A stretch of 64,000 nucleotides of DNA from Crotophaga sulcirostris (lineage: Eukaryota > Chordata > Aves > Cuculiformes > Crotophagidae). The DNA is taken from assembly GCA_013397455.1 (NCBI GenBank), contig VYZB01000330.1, positions 870,406 to 934,405 on the forward strand, given 5' to 3'. Both the position numbers and the translations under genes were made by a program. Positions within the stretch are counted from its first letter, which is position 1; the number at the start of each line of letters is the position of its first letter. Shown here piece by piece: positions 36,508 through 50,140 of the stretch. Below the pieces are notes generated by a model. The model saw nothing but the letters and a program-made list of their open reading frames with translations, was not told where the DNA came from and ran no database searches.

Positions 36508-39500
36508 CACCCTACCACACCTCATTTACTGTTTGCCACTGTTTATAAAGCGGTTGCTGCTTCCTTCCATAAAATAACTAACGGTAATAGAATTAGGCAA
36601 ATATTTGCGAAGGTAATCCAACATGAAACACTGCATGTAAAAGACAGCAAGTTTTTTTTTTGACGGCACCTTTCTTCCTTTAGAAGGTTCTTTGCTTTGT
36701 CAATATGCAGAACAAAATAAGCCTGTCAGGAAACTCTGCATTTGTTATCAGCTCGTTTTCCTTAGATGGTAGGACTGTAAATATTTTAATTCATTATCGC
36801 CCTGACAGTAAATAACTTTGCAGGTGTGATTTAATCAATAGGAATGCCAAGATTTCACAATTTTTGGCTTACCCTAAAGAGAACGAGTAACAGAGAAATT
36901 CATGCACCAGGAAACAAATGAGCAGAACTAGTGAACTAAGGTCTATCAAGCAGGGTTCAAGATCACTTGGGCTGGATGACAGCTGATATATTTGCACTAC
37001 AGTTCACCTGTTTTCTTATCAAGGAAAGTGTTCTGTAATAAATCATAATTTATTGCATGTTTTGCAACCTTTTCAAAGGGCACACCTAAGATTTTTGCTT
37101 CAGTAATAAATTCCACCCAACTGCGCACAGGAATTCATTTGACAATCTGGGTATAGCTAAAATATTTCAGTATTTTCTAGTGTCAGCACTTTTGATCTAG
37201 CACCAACAACCCAAGTACTTATATGGTATACGCAACACCACGATTACTTTCTTCTGAATTTAATTATGCTTAAAAACTAGCAGGATTTAAAAGTAATTCT
37301 CCAATGACAATTACCAGTGAGCAAAAATCCCCAAGGCTGTTGAACAAGGACTCCTATTCCCACCCCATAACCGCTTCTCATTTTCTCTTTTTGCCCCTTT
37401 GGGAGTGTTTATAGCTGAACAGGAATAAAGCAACAGAATGTTGCGATCAACCTCAGCAATAATTCTTGGTGTATACAACTAAATTGCTTGTGAGGCTCCT
37501 GCCTATTAGCTATCAACAAAAGAGCAGGGAAAAAATCTTCAGAACAGGCTACAGAGACAACTAAGCCTTCTCTATTATTATAAACAGCAACCAACTGGCA
37601 AACTCCAAATTTGTAAGCAAACATTTATGAAGATGAATGGTCACTGTCAGGGTGCTTAATTTTTTTCTGAGACATCTGTTTTTTTTTTATTAGTGATTAA
37701 TCAAAAATAGGCAGAGAATAACCAAATCATTACAGCTTTACGTTCAGCACTACAAGACTCACCATCTGTATGCAGTATCAGATCTTAAAACTGCATCACA
37801 GTATGTGAAGGACTTTCTAGCATTAGTGGTGGCATGCCTGTTTTGCTTTCTAAAACCACTGTTCAGGGTGAAAGGGAATTAATTTTTATGATATAAGCAG
37901 AAAGTTTCCAGAATTAATTGCTGCTTTGCTATGAAGTTAACCATCTTGATCTACCTTGAATATAATGGGATAGGTCTGTTTATTTTCCTTGTAGGAAACT
38001 CCTCTAAACACAATGAACAGATCGCCACCTTTAAAACACTTAAACCACCATATTTCTCTACCAAATGCTATGTTTCTTTGCAGTTACAAGAAAACCTAAC
38101 ATCCCAAGCAATATAACTTGAACAGAAGTGCTTACCTTTTTGTTTATGCTACTGGCCAGAGAATCCACACCAATGATGGTTCAAAATATGTTTAGGAGCA
38201 TTAGATTCAAGGACTAACACTTTTTCTATGAATTGTCCACGATGCTATTGTTGTAAGCCTGACCTCAATTTGAAATGCTAAATATACATTAGTGCAAAGA
38301 TTTTTTTTTGTTCACGTGTTCTTTCTTGCCATTATTTTTTCTTTTTTATTTAACACTCTTTCCTACGCATATTAGCAAAGTAACTGAAATTAACTTGGCT
38401 GCATTACAAATAAATCTCACCCGCATACCACTTCATTAAAAATCTGCATCTGTACTATTACAGTTGGAGTAATCAATTAATATGTATGAACTGCTAAGAC
38501 TGAAAAAACACTTCTTTCTCTAACCTTGCTTTCACAGACAACTGTCTGAAACCCACACCTTCAAAATAGAAAATTTCAATATTCACTGTCTTTCAAGTGT
38601 TCCAGGCTAGAAAACACAAAAGAAAATCCCTTCTAGGGTTTTAATTTAATGACCTAAGTTTTGAAGAGGAAAGAACTCTCCTTGAAAAAAAGTTATTTTG
38701 AGAGTCTCCATGACTTTCAAGGTCATAAAGTCCTAAGGATTTATATTCAGCTTTATACAATACTAGAAGTTGTGTGTCAGCAGCAAAGCTGTGTATCCTG
38801 ATCTCCTATAGATTTTTGGCAGACACAAGAAAACTTCTTTTACTATAGATTCCTATGTCCTATTCCTTGACCACTTGCAGCTCAGTAAACTCAGCTCCAT
38901 CCCAGGTTTCCCACAGGCTTGAATCACAGTGCATTCAGTTTGTATTCTTCTTCCCTGTCTCTCAAACCTTCCAATTATCTTGAATTCCTTTCCTTATTTC
39001 CTGCTTAATATGCCCAAGTCACTCAGACATTTGTTGCTACCTGTGCAGAGCATCCCAGACTATGAATGTCTTCTGCTAGACAACATCCTCCCTGGTCAGT
39101 ACATGCAGAAAATGATTAAAGTTGGGATTTCCCCCTCTTACAGCAGAAATATTAATGCAGTATTTGTCCTCTGAATGGCAATCCTCTCCAAAACTTCAAG
39201 AACTTAACCTTTCTAATGCAAAAAATCCTTGGGAAAGCTGTAAAAGCTAAATTTTTTTTGAAAAATCATATAGTGGTTTAAAAAATTACTCTAACGTAGA
39301 AATTACAGAAGATGATACAAACACAGATAACAGAAACTTAAGGAATGGGGCAGAGCTAATGAGGCCAGAGAACCAGAAGGAAAGGAGGACAACAACCCAT
39401 GTACTTTTTTCGTGTGCTGGTCCTATCTTCTCAGAAGGTACGTTTTTAGCAGTACTTTTTCTAAAAACATGCATACGATTTTGATGTACTCTTAATTAGG

Positions 39501-39972
39501 TTTTGTATAAACCAGAGGAGATTTTAAACCAGAGACCTAGAGCTGAGCTCAGTGCTTTATTACACTCATTCAAGTCACTCCCACCACTGCCTCTTCTACG
39601 AAAAAAGGTCACAGAGTACTTACTGGTGAAGTGAATAGACAGATAACAAGGCCGTGAATGGTATGAGCACTATTATATTACAGTCCTACTATTTTCTGTT
39701 GCGTAAGTAACTGAGGAACTACATACTGATCAGACATGCAAATTATGCAAAGATGTAACGCCATCGAGTCACCAGATATCTAAATGATTAGCCTCTTCAC
39801 TGGTGTAAACAGTGGTGCTGGTGCCTCTGAGAATCCATATGCACAACATTTAGAAATTGGCTTCTGCTGATTTATGTCAGATAAAGGATCTCATCCCAGT
39901 GATTTGCACATTACATCTTTAAGGGGACCTGCAAGTTTCCTTCACAAATACAATGACAAGAAAACAACTTAC

Positions 39973-40120
39973 GTTCAACTTGATCAAACACTACCGAGAA
40001 CAAGAAATCTCTTGGCGTCATGTAATGTTCTCCTTCATATTCCACTGATGCAAAATGCATGAAGCGATGCTTCCGAAGAGACAGTCTTTCGTCCCTTTCT
40101 GCATTAATGACGTCTTCCTT
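39973..40120 (-). CDS. MICU2: MICU2 exon 2
   Basis: This 148-base exon encodes 49 residues plus one base of Arg. It starts KEDVINAERDERLSLRKHRF, continues MHFASVEYEGEHYMTPRDFL and ends FSVVFDQVE. The core RFM.F.S.E.EGE.YMTPRDFLFSV is the MICU2 N-terminal signature; the first dozen residues differ from the human protein as I recall it but have the same length. The acceptor is TTTCTGTTTCAG ending at 40121 and the donor GTAAGTTG starts at 39972. Exon 1, with the presequence, must lie to the right. Confidence 0.96.
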
Positions 40121-42387
40121 CTGAAACAGAAAAGAAATCTATGCAGAAAGATGGCTGCATTTGTAGAACAACTTTGTAATTAGAAAGAAACCTATACCAA
40201 ATCCTGACTAATCTCAACATTTTGTGGGTAGCCACAACAAGAGACTACCAGGAATTGAAGCTGGGCATGGTCTTAATGAACGACACGCTTATATGACATT
40301 TGCGATATTTTTTGGCTTCACTGAGAGTGTGCCTCAATAATACAAGTGAACCAAGTTAATGGCTTGCAGTCATCAAAGGTCACCCTTGCTTCCCACTCCT
40401 CTCCTCTTGGCCACATGGTCCTCCTTGCTTGCCAGCTCTGCTACTTGCTGGAGTCTTGCTGAGCCAAATTCAGCTCGCTAACTCAACAAAAACCAAGACT
40501 GATCAAACAGTAAATATTAATAGTATTTTGTGAGCTTTGTGACTGGTTCAAAGGTTGAAATGTGTTCTGCATCTGTGCAAATGATCCACTCCTGAAGTTA
40601 ATAATTAAGTTACGGAACAACCCCTAAGATGGGAAAATAATGACGTTCTAGGTTAATTATGGGCCTATCTTTCAGAGAAGTTAGGAAAATGTGAAAAGCA
40701 ATGAAAACATCAACAAAAGAGTCAGAGATCATATCACCAAATGTGAAGGTTCAACTAGTCAAACAGTCAAAAAACTTCCAACTCCCCACCCCTTAAATAC
40801 CGAGAGACTCATGATCAAAATCATACAAGTTGACAACACTGACGAGCAACAACAGCACTTACTGGCAGCAAGATAAGACATAGTGAAACAGAGATGTTTA
40901 CATTCTAGGATTTCAGAGATAGCAAGTGACAACAGGAAAACAAGACACTAAAATTCAGAACATGCTGTGTGTATTTGAACAGTAATCACAGAACAATTTT
41001 ACCACCAGCAGCACTGCTCAGTGCTAGGACTGTTCAAAGATGTGAGAAAGCGAAGGAAGAGCAAGAAAATCCAAGGGTAGCTACCAAGATCCCAACTCAA
41101 ACATACTTGATACAAGTCAGTAAACAGCAAAATGGATCTGCAGCAAGGTCAGTGCCCACGGCATCACTTGGTGAGTGATACAGATGAGCAGGTACAGCCT
41201 AGGGCACGGCCTACTGAGGTGCTGCATCACATCTTCCAGCAAAAAATGCAGTTTTCAGTTTCTGGATGATTTCTTGACAACTGAGCAGTCCAGCATAGTG
41301 GTGGGGCACGTTGCATTTTGCAAACTGGGCTACTGCTGAGATTGGGCATTATAAGTGGCTCTGGGTTACACTCAGAACAACTGTAGGTACAGTGAGGGTC
41401 TCACCAGTTGATGTTAAAACATAGGGTTCTGCTGGGTTGAGTGTGGTAATGGGTCAAACTGTGGGACACAGACAGGTAGACAGGATGCAAACAGGGGAGG
41501 GAGACCAGTGGGAACACCTTGCTTGGTTTTGTTGAAGTCAGCACTGGTTATAGCAACATGCCAGGTAGCAGGCAACCAGTTGCACGGGAGGCTGTTACAA
41601 AAATCACGAGTGTGCACAGATATCTGCAAATAGTGCAGCAGGTAACGAGGCACCTGTGTGTTTATGTACACACATCCATGGAGAGAGCAAGTGAGATAGG
41701 AATGGGACTCTGAACCATTCACAAGCTGTGATCAGATTTCTGACACTTCAGTTTTAACTCGCCCTTCCTCCAGGATGGGGACTGCTAATCCTGTTTCCTC
41801 TGCAGAGTTGGACAATTGCAGTTAAGCATTAGCAGTCATGTTTCCTCCAACCAACTGACAACATGCCAGGACTCTGGTATGAAGTGGCCAAGACAGCAGG
41901 AGAGCTAGCTGATGTGGGGAACATGCAAGCTGTTTTGGGACGACAGCTTCTAGCTCTCAGACTGGACTCTGAAATTAAAAGATAAACCACCAGGTTTAAT
42001 GTCAGGGTTATGAGGCAGAGGAAAGAGATTGAGGGCTGTCACTGCTAGGGGTAGCCTCAAATAATGGGACCCAGTGTGGTTTGAGAGTAATGACCGACAC
42101 CTTCAATGTGAAGCACAAGAGGAAGGTGGACCTTGGGCTGTGGCCAGTACCCAGTCCACTGAAGAAAACGTGCAAAACAGTTCAGTGGACAGTGAGACAT
42201 CAGAGAAGAGGATGAAGCATTTCAACTTTGTGTCATTAGGCTTCCTTTTCCTCTACCCACCATGGTTCCTAACTGGATAGGGGGACCACGTGTTCATAGG
42301 ATTTGGAGAGCTATAGACAATGAGTACAACTGGCAAACCTACAACCACAGCCTTGATAAAATCATTACCATCAAGCATGGCTGGCAA

Positions 42388-42936
42388 GTCAAGGGAGGTG
42401 AATTCTGCCCCTCTACTTCACCATGTTGAGACCTCACGTGGAGTACTGTGTCCAGCTCTGGAGCCCTCAGCACAGGAGAGACACGGATCTGCTGGAGTGG
42501 GCCCAGAGGGAGGCCATGAAACTGATCAAAAAAATGAAACACCTGTCCTATGGGGAGAGGCTGAGAGAACTAGGGTTCAGTCTGGAGAAGAGAAGGCTCT
42601 GGAGAGACTTTATTGAGGCATTTCAGGGCTTATAAGAAAGATGAGAGCAGACTTTTAGCAGGGACTGTTGTGATAAGACAAGAGGTAATGGTTTTAAACT
42701 AAAAGACGGTAGATTTACACTGGAAAGAATGTTTTTTACAATAAGGGGGGTGAAACACTGGCACAGGTTGTCCAGAGAGGTGGTAGATGCTCCATCCCTG
42801 GAAACATTCAAGATCAGGTTGTATGGGCTCTGAGCAACCTGAGTGAGTTGAAGATGTCCCTGCTTACTGCAGAGAGGCTGGACTAGATGACCTTAAAGGT
42901 TCCTTCCAACTCAAACTATTCTATTAATGATTCTAC
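42388..42936 (+). mobile_element. CR1 LINE, 3' end fragment
   Basis: GTCAAGGGAGGTGAATTCTG starts in ORF2. The plus strand then reads LRPHVEYCVQLWSPQHRRDT, LEWAQREAMKLIKK, and after a frameshift the ORF2 end, CACAGGTTGTCCAGAGAGG. It finishes AAGGTTCCTTCCAACTCAAA and CTATTCTATTAATGATTCT. It is a moderately decayed copy of about 550 bases. Confidence 0.93.
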
Positions 42937-45900
42937 AATCATATTATATTATACTTAATTATAGTTCTAAATAGAAGGTTGCAACTTGTCATTTAATCCC
43001 ATACCTTGCACCTTTGTGCTACTTGTTAAAATACTTCACTGAACAATACATGCACCTTATTATAGTCAATTTTAGTTTCCCTTTGTCTCTTGCTTGCTTC
43101 CGTCAAACCTTGGCTTTCAATGAAGGTGGGGGAGGACACCAACACAAGAAAACATCCAAAATACTCATAATTTAGAATTAAAATAATCATATTGTGATAT
43201 GCAAGGAGAATGAGGGCTACTTCTAAGTATCTGAAACCCAGGTTTGCTCTGTTTTAGATACAGCCATTTTGTATCAATATCACTGCTTTAAGCTTCTTAC
43301 ATATTATGGAGCTTTATCATAGCCTACAACACAAGCGGCACTGCTGCTGTTCTATGATTCAAAACTGTACATTCTGGAAAACACTGTTTAAAAATAAATC
43401 TAATGCAATGAGAACTTTAGTTTTCAGGTTTTTTAAAAACTCTGTGGGACAGGTAACTCCATAATTGCTTATTTGACAAGATTCAACAAACATTGCAGAT
43501 ACCAAACAAATAGTTCGTAGTTGCTGGGTATTAACACGTAACATTCTTATTAAAATCATCTCCTTCTCATCACAACATGAGAAATTTTTGCCCAATGGCA
43601 AATTTAAAAAAAAAATGAAAAGTTCCTTCACAGTTGTCTTTTAACTAAAATGATGGAATGAAAAGCAATCTTTCTACACAAATATAAACCAAAAAAGTTT
43701 AGACAAGAAGAGCTAATCCTACAATATCTTCAAACCAACTGGATTTTCAAGTTTCTTCAGTCTTGCAGCATTTGTCAGAATTCTGACTAAAGCTAAACTT
43801 GTTACTGAAATCAAAGCACTGAATTTCAGCAGTCCACAGTTTTAACTGAAATAAGTAAGTAAAAGTTCACATATTAACCCTGAAGAGTGCCTCGTATCGG
43901 GAAGAGAACGCATTCCCATCAGAATTACAATAATGCGTGACTAAAGATTAATCAAACTCCTTTCTTTTCATGAAACCAGTACCCCTAAGTTGCAAAATGG
44001 TCTTGGGAGCATGGGTCATTTCTTATGAAAGTCAGCTTCAAATGCTAGCACAAAGGAGATAAGCAATCCTTATGGGATGAGATGCATCAGCTGTGTCATC
44101 TCCTGCTTTGTTTTCAAAGCTTTTGCAAAATTCTTGACATCCTGTCGCTGTATGAGAAGCTCAGTGTCTGCTAAAAGCACTCGGACTCCTCTTGGACACC
44201 AGCATGAGCTACACTAGACCTCAGCAGCTCCTGTGTAACTGCCTCCTACTTTCAAACAGCATATGGCCCTCAGACTGAAAATTCACAGCACTCCAACGGA
44301 AGCAAAACAATTTACACCAACTACAAAGCTGATCTGACATCTTGATGATGACAGGTATCTTTATTTCTGCTTCCCCCCTACGTTTTAGTATGGTTACTGT
44401 GATCACCTCATACTCCGAGTATGCAAATATTAAAGGAAAATAAAAAAGACAGTGCAACAATCAGGAGTGCAGAAGAATAACACAAAAGCAAAACGTTTGT
44501 CATTACCTCATATCCCATTATTTTGCATTTTAATTTACGGAGGAGCAAAAGGCAGACCTCAGTGAAGGTCTGGGAGAGAAACACGTACAGACAAAATAAA
44601 AAGTCTCAAAATATTTCAAAAATGCTTAAGGAGTTTTAGTGCCCTCAACAGTTATGAGAATAAAGACTGAAATTTCCCCAAGTGGCTCTGCAATCTGAAA
44701 AAAAAACCAACCAAACAAGAAAAAGTATCTGAAAGCTTTTATTAATATAATTTTTACTATGGAACATCTAGAAGATGCAGAAAATGTTTTTTTTCAACAC
44801 AAAGAGAATGGAGGATGTGATAGCAACCCACTGCCTACAATGAAGTTATCAAGATGACTCAGCTGGGCTCTGCACTGGAGAGTTTCATACACCTACACCA
44901 CCAGCACCGGCACTAAATGTGGTTAATGCAAGCTCCCTGTATAATGAGTGGTGAGAATGGAAGTTGTGGAGTGCAATTACTGGGACCTTTTTTAGCTGTA
45001 TGGACAAACAGTTCAGAAGATGCAGGCAGGGACTAAACACCACAAAAAAAGCTGACCTGCCTTGATATTAAACATGTTTGCATAACTTTACTGCATGAGA
45101 ATGAAAATCTGGGCAAATGTAACTGGAGAGTAGAACTTCAGAAGAGGACAGATGGTGGCAGAGGTGTTACACACCTCAGCCAGATCAGAGAGTGTGTAAG
45201 GAATATGGAGATTTTTACTGTTCAGAGCGAAGGCAGGGAGCATCAGCAGCCACACACTCAAACAGGACATCATGATGCCATAAGGCCTTTTAATTACCAT
45301 GTTTCTCACAATGTTTACCAAAACCAGCAATACTGTTCAAATTAGTTTAATACCAGTTAAGGACTTGAACCCGCTACATTTGGCATCAGAGGCTAGAAAT
45401 TCACAATTAAGCTGAAACAACAAAGTGATGACTCTTCAGGTGTAAGACATGTAATTTATAATCTGACAAAACATTCAATACAATTATTTCTGCAATTTTA
45501 ATTATGTTGAATATAGCTGAATATTTTCCCTTTAAAGATCAGTACTGATGATCTTATTCTTACTCTTCTGAATTTCTTCCTTAAACATACTGTCAGCATT
45601 TAATTAACCTTTGAGTGACACCTTTTTCGTATTTTGGTCATCACACTTTTGTTAGCCACACTACCTACTACAACCCTTACACTGCCTCAGTTCTCCTCCA
45701 TTTCACCACACAAACCCACTCCCATAACCTAAACAACATGAGCATAACAGTTTATTATGATTATTCTCCAAGTCAAAATAATAATTTCAGAAGACATTCT
45801 GGAGCACAATTACCAAACTTTTTGCTTCAACTGTATCACCTATTTCCACCAAATTGTTTGTTGTTTCTGGACGTCTATTAACAGTGATCAAGTTATTCCT

Positions 45901-46105
45901 GAAACTGTGGTTTAGGACAGTCCCTAATCCTGAGTAAAAGCAGACCTACTGTCTCAGAAAAGGGCACATGGGCATCCTGAAGCAGGTACAGGCCATGTCA
46001 TGGAGCTAAGTGTGACAGACAAGTCTGCAGTAGCAGGTTACATTGCCATTTTAAAGTTTCATCCCCCTCCTTCATTGTTGTTATCTTCACCACTACTACT
46101 CTCTC

Positions 46106-46199
46106 CTCCCTGGAAGTGCTCAAGGCCAGGCTGGATGGGGCTTTGGAACTGGATGGGCTTTAAGGTCCCTTCAAACCCAAACCATTCTATGATTCTATG
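46106..46199 (+). mobile_element. CR1 LINE, very short 3' end with internal deletion
   Basis: CCCTGGAAGTGCTCAAGGCC, AGGCTGGATGGGGCTTTGGA, then GGGCTTTAAGGTCCCTTCAA and ATTCTATGATTCTATG. Compared with 17190-17329, about 50 bases are missing after GGGGCTTT. Confidence 0.9.
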
Positions 46200-46925
46200 T
46201 CTTCAGCAAGCAGGGATGTGACTCACTCTCAGTTGGTAAAAGATGAAAATACATGGGAAGAAGTAGAGAGCTATGGATTTTTGAAAAAAATATTAGAAGC
46301 ATAACTGTCATTTACTCTGTGAAGGGATAAATGACTGAATAACAATTCTAATCACTATTCCAAACGCCTAACCAAAGACTGAATAAAAATTATGTTTTGA
46401 AGAAAAGGCGGATTCAATCACTTAATTTTAAGACTGATCTTCTTTTAAAGCACCAATCTAAAGCATGCACAGGGGAGCAAGCTCTCTCTCAACATTTCAG
46501 CGTCCTTCCCACTTCAATTAAGTCTTGACTAATTTCCAAGTACTTTTCCTGAGTCATCCAAGAAGTCCTTGAGACGAAAATGATTTGACATTCCTGACGT
46601 TTCTAAAAACACTGTCAAAGCTCATTTTGCTCATAAAAATGCATGTACAGGGCAAAAAGCAGAATTTTCTTCTTTAATTCTATTCCATAAAATGAGTTTC
46701 AAGTAAAGACAGGTATACTGTAGGAAGCAATTACCTATTTAAGGCTGGACTTCAGATATTAAAGTATCTGTAATCTAACACCTCAGCAGTTTCCAACAGT
46801 GCAAACTCAAAGTAAGCAGGATACAAAAACTCAAATTTACTGAGAGGCAATGGGTGAGAAGAATCCATAACTTTTTCTTGCACAAGATTCTTGTAAGCAT
46901 AATTTAAAATGACTCTGAGATTGAC

Positions 46926-47114
46926 TTGGGCTTATTTTTGTCTTTAACAGTGCCATATAAGAAGAAATCAAACCACAAAGAGCTATGGTGCATTAACGTT
47001 AAGGCTAGGGCTGAAATTCCATCCTTAACTCGTTCTATTGTGCGCGGGTACAGCCGGGGCTTCAAACGCTGGGTGTTCCCACACGCCCCACAGAAGCCCC
47101 ACACAACTGAGTGA
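46926..47114. other. CpG-dotted segment with open frames on both strands, unassigned
   Basis: About 190 bases are open on both strands (plus 46926-47114; minus 46904-47104). The core at 47025-47090 holds several CpG sites (TCGTTC, GTGCGCGGG, AGCCGGGG, AAACGCTGGG, CACGCC) in an otherwise CpG-poor region. I do not recognise either translation. Candidates are a conserved noncoding element, a small CpG-bearing regulatory site or a fragment of an unknown gene. Confidence 0.35.
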
Positions 47115-47619
47115 ATTAAGAATGAAGTTTCAGCTTTAACTTGGAATTTAGTTGCCTTTGTGGTTTTATGTCAAGCCTCCAATGTCAATTTGAGAATATC
47201 CATGGTAAAGCTACGATAGTTGATGGTAAATTAGAATTGAATGACATAAAAAGGGCTCTAGAAGGATGCAAGTGTTTTCCCCTGCTGTAGACACGGCAAG
47301 GGATCAGCGGTTGACCAGCCACTGGCGTCTGTAAGCATTAATGAAGACTATGGTTTCCTTCTTGGCTTCCTGCACCAAGAAATGCCTTAGTGCAACATTT
47401 CTTTGTACAATTAATTTTCAGACTGATGCAGTGAATCTGTTTATCAGTCCCTTAATGCACGATGCTAATAGGGAATTTGTGGTGTTCAATTTTTAGCTTT
47501 GATTTTTTTTGGTATAAAAACCAGCAAGCTTAAGTCAAGTAAAAACCTTGTATTAACTGTATCTTTAAACTTTTGTTACAAAAATACATTAAATTGTAAT
47601 TAATAAACACATGGTTTAG

Positions 47620-47716
47620 GCACTCAGTGCCATGGTTTAGATGAGGAGTTGGTGTTAGTGTTGGGTTATAGGTTGGACTCGAGGATCTCAGAGGTCCTTT
47701 CCAACCTTGTAATACT
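47620..47716 (+). mobile_element. CR1 LINE, short 3' end, GATACTGT group
   Basis: GGCACTCAGTGCCATGGTTT, GTTAGTGTTGGGTTATAGGT and CTCAGAGGTCCTTTCCAACC match the last 95 bases of the copy at 5491-6181. Here the tail ends at TTGTAATACTGG, so most of the terminal repeat is lost. CATGGTTTAG occurs both just before and inside the copy. Confidence 0.92.
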
Positions 47717-50140
47717 GGAAATAAAAATGAAGGCTTACATAAATAAAACCTTGATAACCCTTACCTGATCCTAACTGCTGATCACTGCAATGTGATTTTG
47801 GTAATACTGCTAAGCAATTCTGCCTTCATTCAAAATGTAAACACTTGTGTACAAATTCAAATATTTGCAGCTGATTATAAGCATATGCACTTACCTCTCC
47901 CTCAAATTTAAAATGATGTCTTCTACTTTCTTTCATTTTATTTTTTCTCCCTTTGCACAGAAGTTAATGTTTTGATGTGCCTGCACCTTTTATATGTTTT
48001 CCATCTTATTTTTTTCTGCTCAGAAAAGTTTACATTTTCCAGTTAATTTTTCCCAACATAGTTTTCCTTTTTTTCACTCTACTACTTTCCATATAATTTA
48101 CTTGTTTTGCCTTTTTGTAACCTCTTATTATTGCCTTTCTTTTCTCCATCACCTAGACATTTTCTTCCACTTTCACCTGGATAAAAAAATTAAGCTGTAA
48201 AACTTTCCTTCCTCCTCTGAAAAGAGGACAAATGCTCTTTTTTTCTTCCATGATCTGGAAGAGTTAACTTGCACCACTCATTTTACCTGCTATAAGGATA
48301 ACCAAACCAATGTGTGGGATGTAATTAAAACCCAGTTGGTGCCAGCAGGCTCTCTGGGAGCCTTAGGTTTGGATCCATTAATTCACACTAGATCTACAGA
48401 TGGATTTAGCAACTCTATATCAAATTTCTTTAAGACTGATGAAAACTTTGCAGTTAACTTGTGTCATTATTGTATCTCAATTTCAACTCAATCCAATCTG
48501 AAACGATCAAAATAATAGAAAATGTAACTTAACCTCAAAGCCTGCTGCACATGTTAACATACCCAGCATGCATGCTGAATGCGCAGAGGATAATGCTTGC
48601 AGCTCAACGTTCGAAAGTTTCATACGATGCAATAATTTATAGACAAAAAACCATTCTGAAAAGAAATCCATTTGACAGAAATGTGACTTACAGAAAGTTA
48701 AAAGATTGTAATATTTAAGAAAGTTTGCATAAGTACGTGCAAGAGTAGTTTGTGCTTTCACAGCAAAGAATGTGAGCCATGAACTGCACAGTCTCGATCA
48801 AATGTACAAGTTACCAAAAACAACATCAAGTTAAAGACATAAGATCAGATGCAAAATATTCTTCCGAAGTGAACTGATCTGTATTAACTTTTTTCAACAT
48901 TGTACTTTTCATCCCTGCAGATCAAACTGGAAGCTTGGACATAAAGAAAGCCAGAACAGAAGAGAAAAAAAGCACTGATTTCTGTTTGGAAATAACCTGT
49001 GAGTATGTGAATGACTGTTCAGCAATGTGAAACTAAATAAACAATTACATTACTAAAAGCTCTAACAGACTTGAAATCCCTAAATATGAAAGGGACAAAA
49101 GATTAAACTACCTTCTTAGGAGCTATTTCTGAGACAGAGAACAGGCTGCTAAAAGAAGGACAACCAGAGAAGGAGAATGCAATAGCCTTGTGTCTGGCTA
49201 CTCTTAACTCTGCTGAATATAAACACTCCAAAATTAGATGAAGCCCTTTCTAGGGACTAACAGGTGCCACTCCCTTCCTTTCTTTCAAATAGCTGCTCAG
49301 ACAGTTCTGCTGTGCTAGTACTAATTAGTGTCGATTACGTTAGAAGAAGCAGCTGAACAGTTTATTTGCATCTAAACCCCTGACATTTTTGGTTTTAATT
49401 TCTCTCTCTCACTCTTCGTATTTCACTGAAACTAAACTGCTGCATCAAGAGCGCTGTTACTAGAACCCATACCAAAAGCAGAATTAAATCAAACATAGGG
49501 ATAATACAAAAAGCAATCTCGGTATATAAGTTTTTTTTTTTTTAATTTTACTATTCAATTCTAGCAATTTCAGCTTTAGCAGAGCTCATTTTTAAACACA
49601 AACTTGAAAAGATGTCAGAAATGAACGCATTACCACCAACAGAGTATAACAAAGGCAGATAAGCTGGCCAAGCTCTAACAAGCCAGAGAACCAGTTCGTT
49701 TAACAAACCATACATTTTCACCTCAACTTGCAAGTTCTCACACTGCCCCGCTTACACATTCCCCCACCGAGGCTGACACCCTGCTCGAACACACTGCAGA
49801 AGTTCTAAACACATAAAGAATGGGGGGGGACACACCACAGAGACACCTCAGAGGCAACACGCCCAGGAAACGTGTTCATACAGCTTTCTCTGAAAGCTCA
49901 TCACACTGCTATTGCATTTAGCAGTCAGTGGATTTAAGTGAAAAATGTGAACCTGCTTCTCACTGATCTTTTCCAGTCAATCACTGCCCATTCAAGTGCA
50001 GCTAAAATGTGAAGACACAAATACATTTATCTTTAAAGGTAAGAATAGCCAGATATTTTTGAAAGATGCTACGTGAAAATGCGTAACCGATAGATGCAGC
50101 CTATAAAATGCCACATAATCTTTATTATTCCTCCCTCTTC

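Larger units (their letters stand above)
11954..39972 (-). other. MICU2: MICU2 intron 2 (28 kb)
   Basis: The largest visible intron, 28,019 bases. It carries CR1 copies at about 16590, 19115, 21107, 24331, 25583, 28193, 28586, 29077, 32671 and 33447, one possible ancient repeat at 19598, a polypurine tract at 23935 and a strong hairpin at 36446. I found no additional MICU2 exon in it. The stretches 11954-16589, 29311-32670 and 33863-36000 show no recognisable element. The same is true of 36508-39972. The open frames at 12571-13310 and 14384-14926 are unassigned. Confidence 0.85.
1303..40120 (-). other. MICU2: MICU2 gene, internal part (exons 2-6 and introns 2-5)
   Basis: This is the only gene I can support. 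MICU2 is an EF-hand regulator of the mitochondrial calcium uniporter. It works in the intermembrane space as a heterodimer with MICU1 and keeps the channel shut at low calcium (family knowledge). The sequence shows five exons in the right order with GT-AG borders. Their 387 bases give 129 codons with no stop, and all phases match: introns 2, 4 and 5 split a codon after base 1, introns 3 and 6 fall between codons. MICU3 is less likely, because KKLTKK, TFFRELGDKG and MLDTDGNE followed by VEKKEFFK are closer to MICU2 as I remember it. Exon 1 and all exons after exon 6 are missing from the window. Confidence 0.93.

Noticed and set aside
46926..47114. Considered as a nuclear copy of mitochondrial DNA
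   Set aside because: Neither strand reads as a mitochondrial gene I recognise; kept only as an unassigned CpG-dotted segment.
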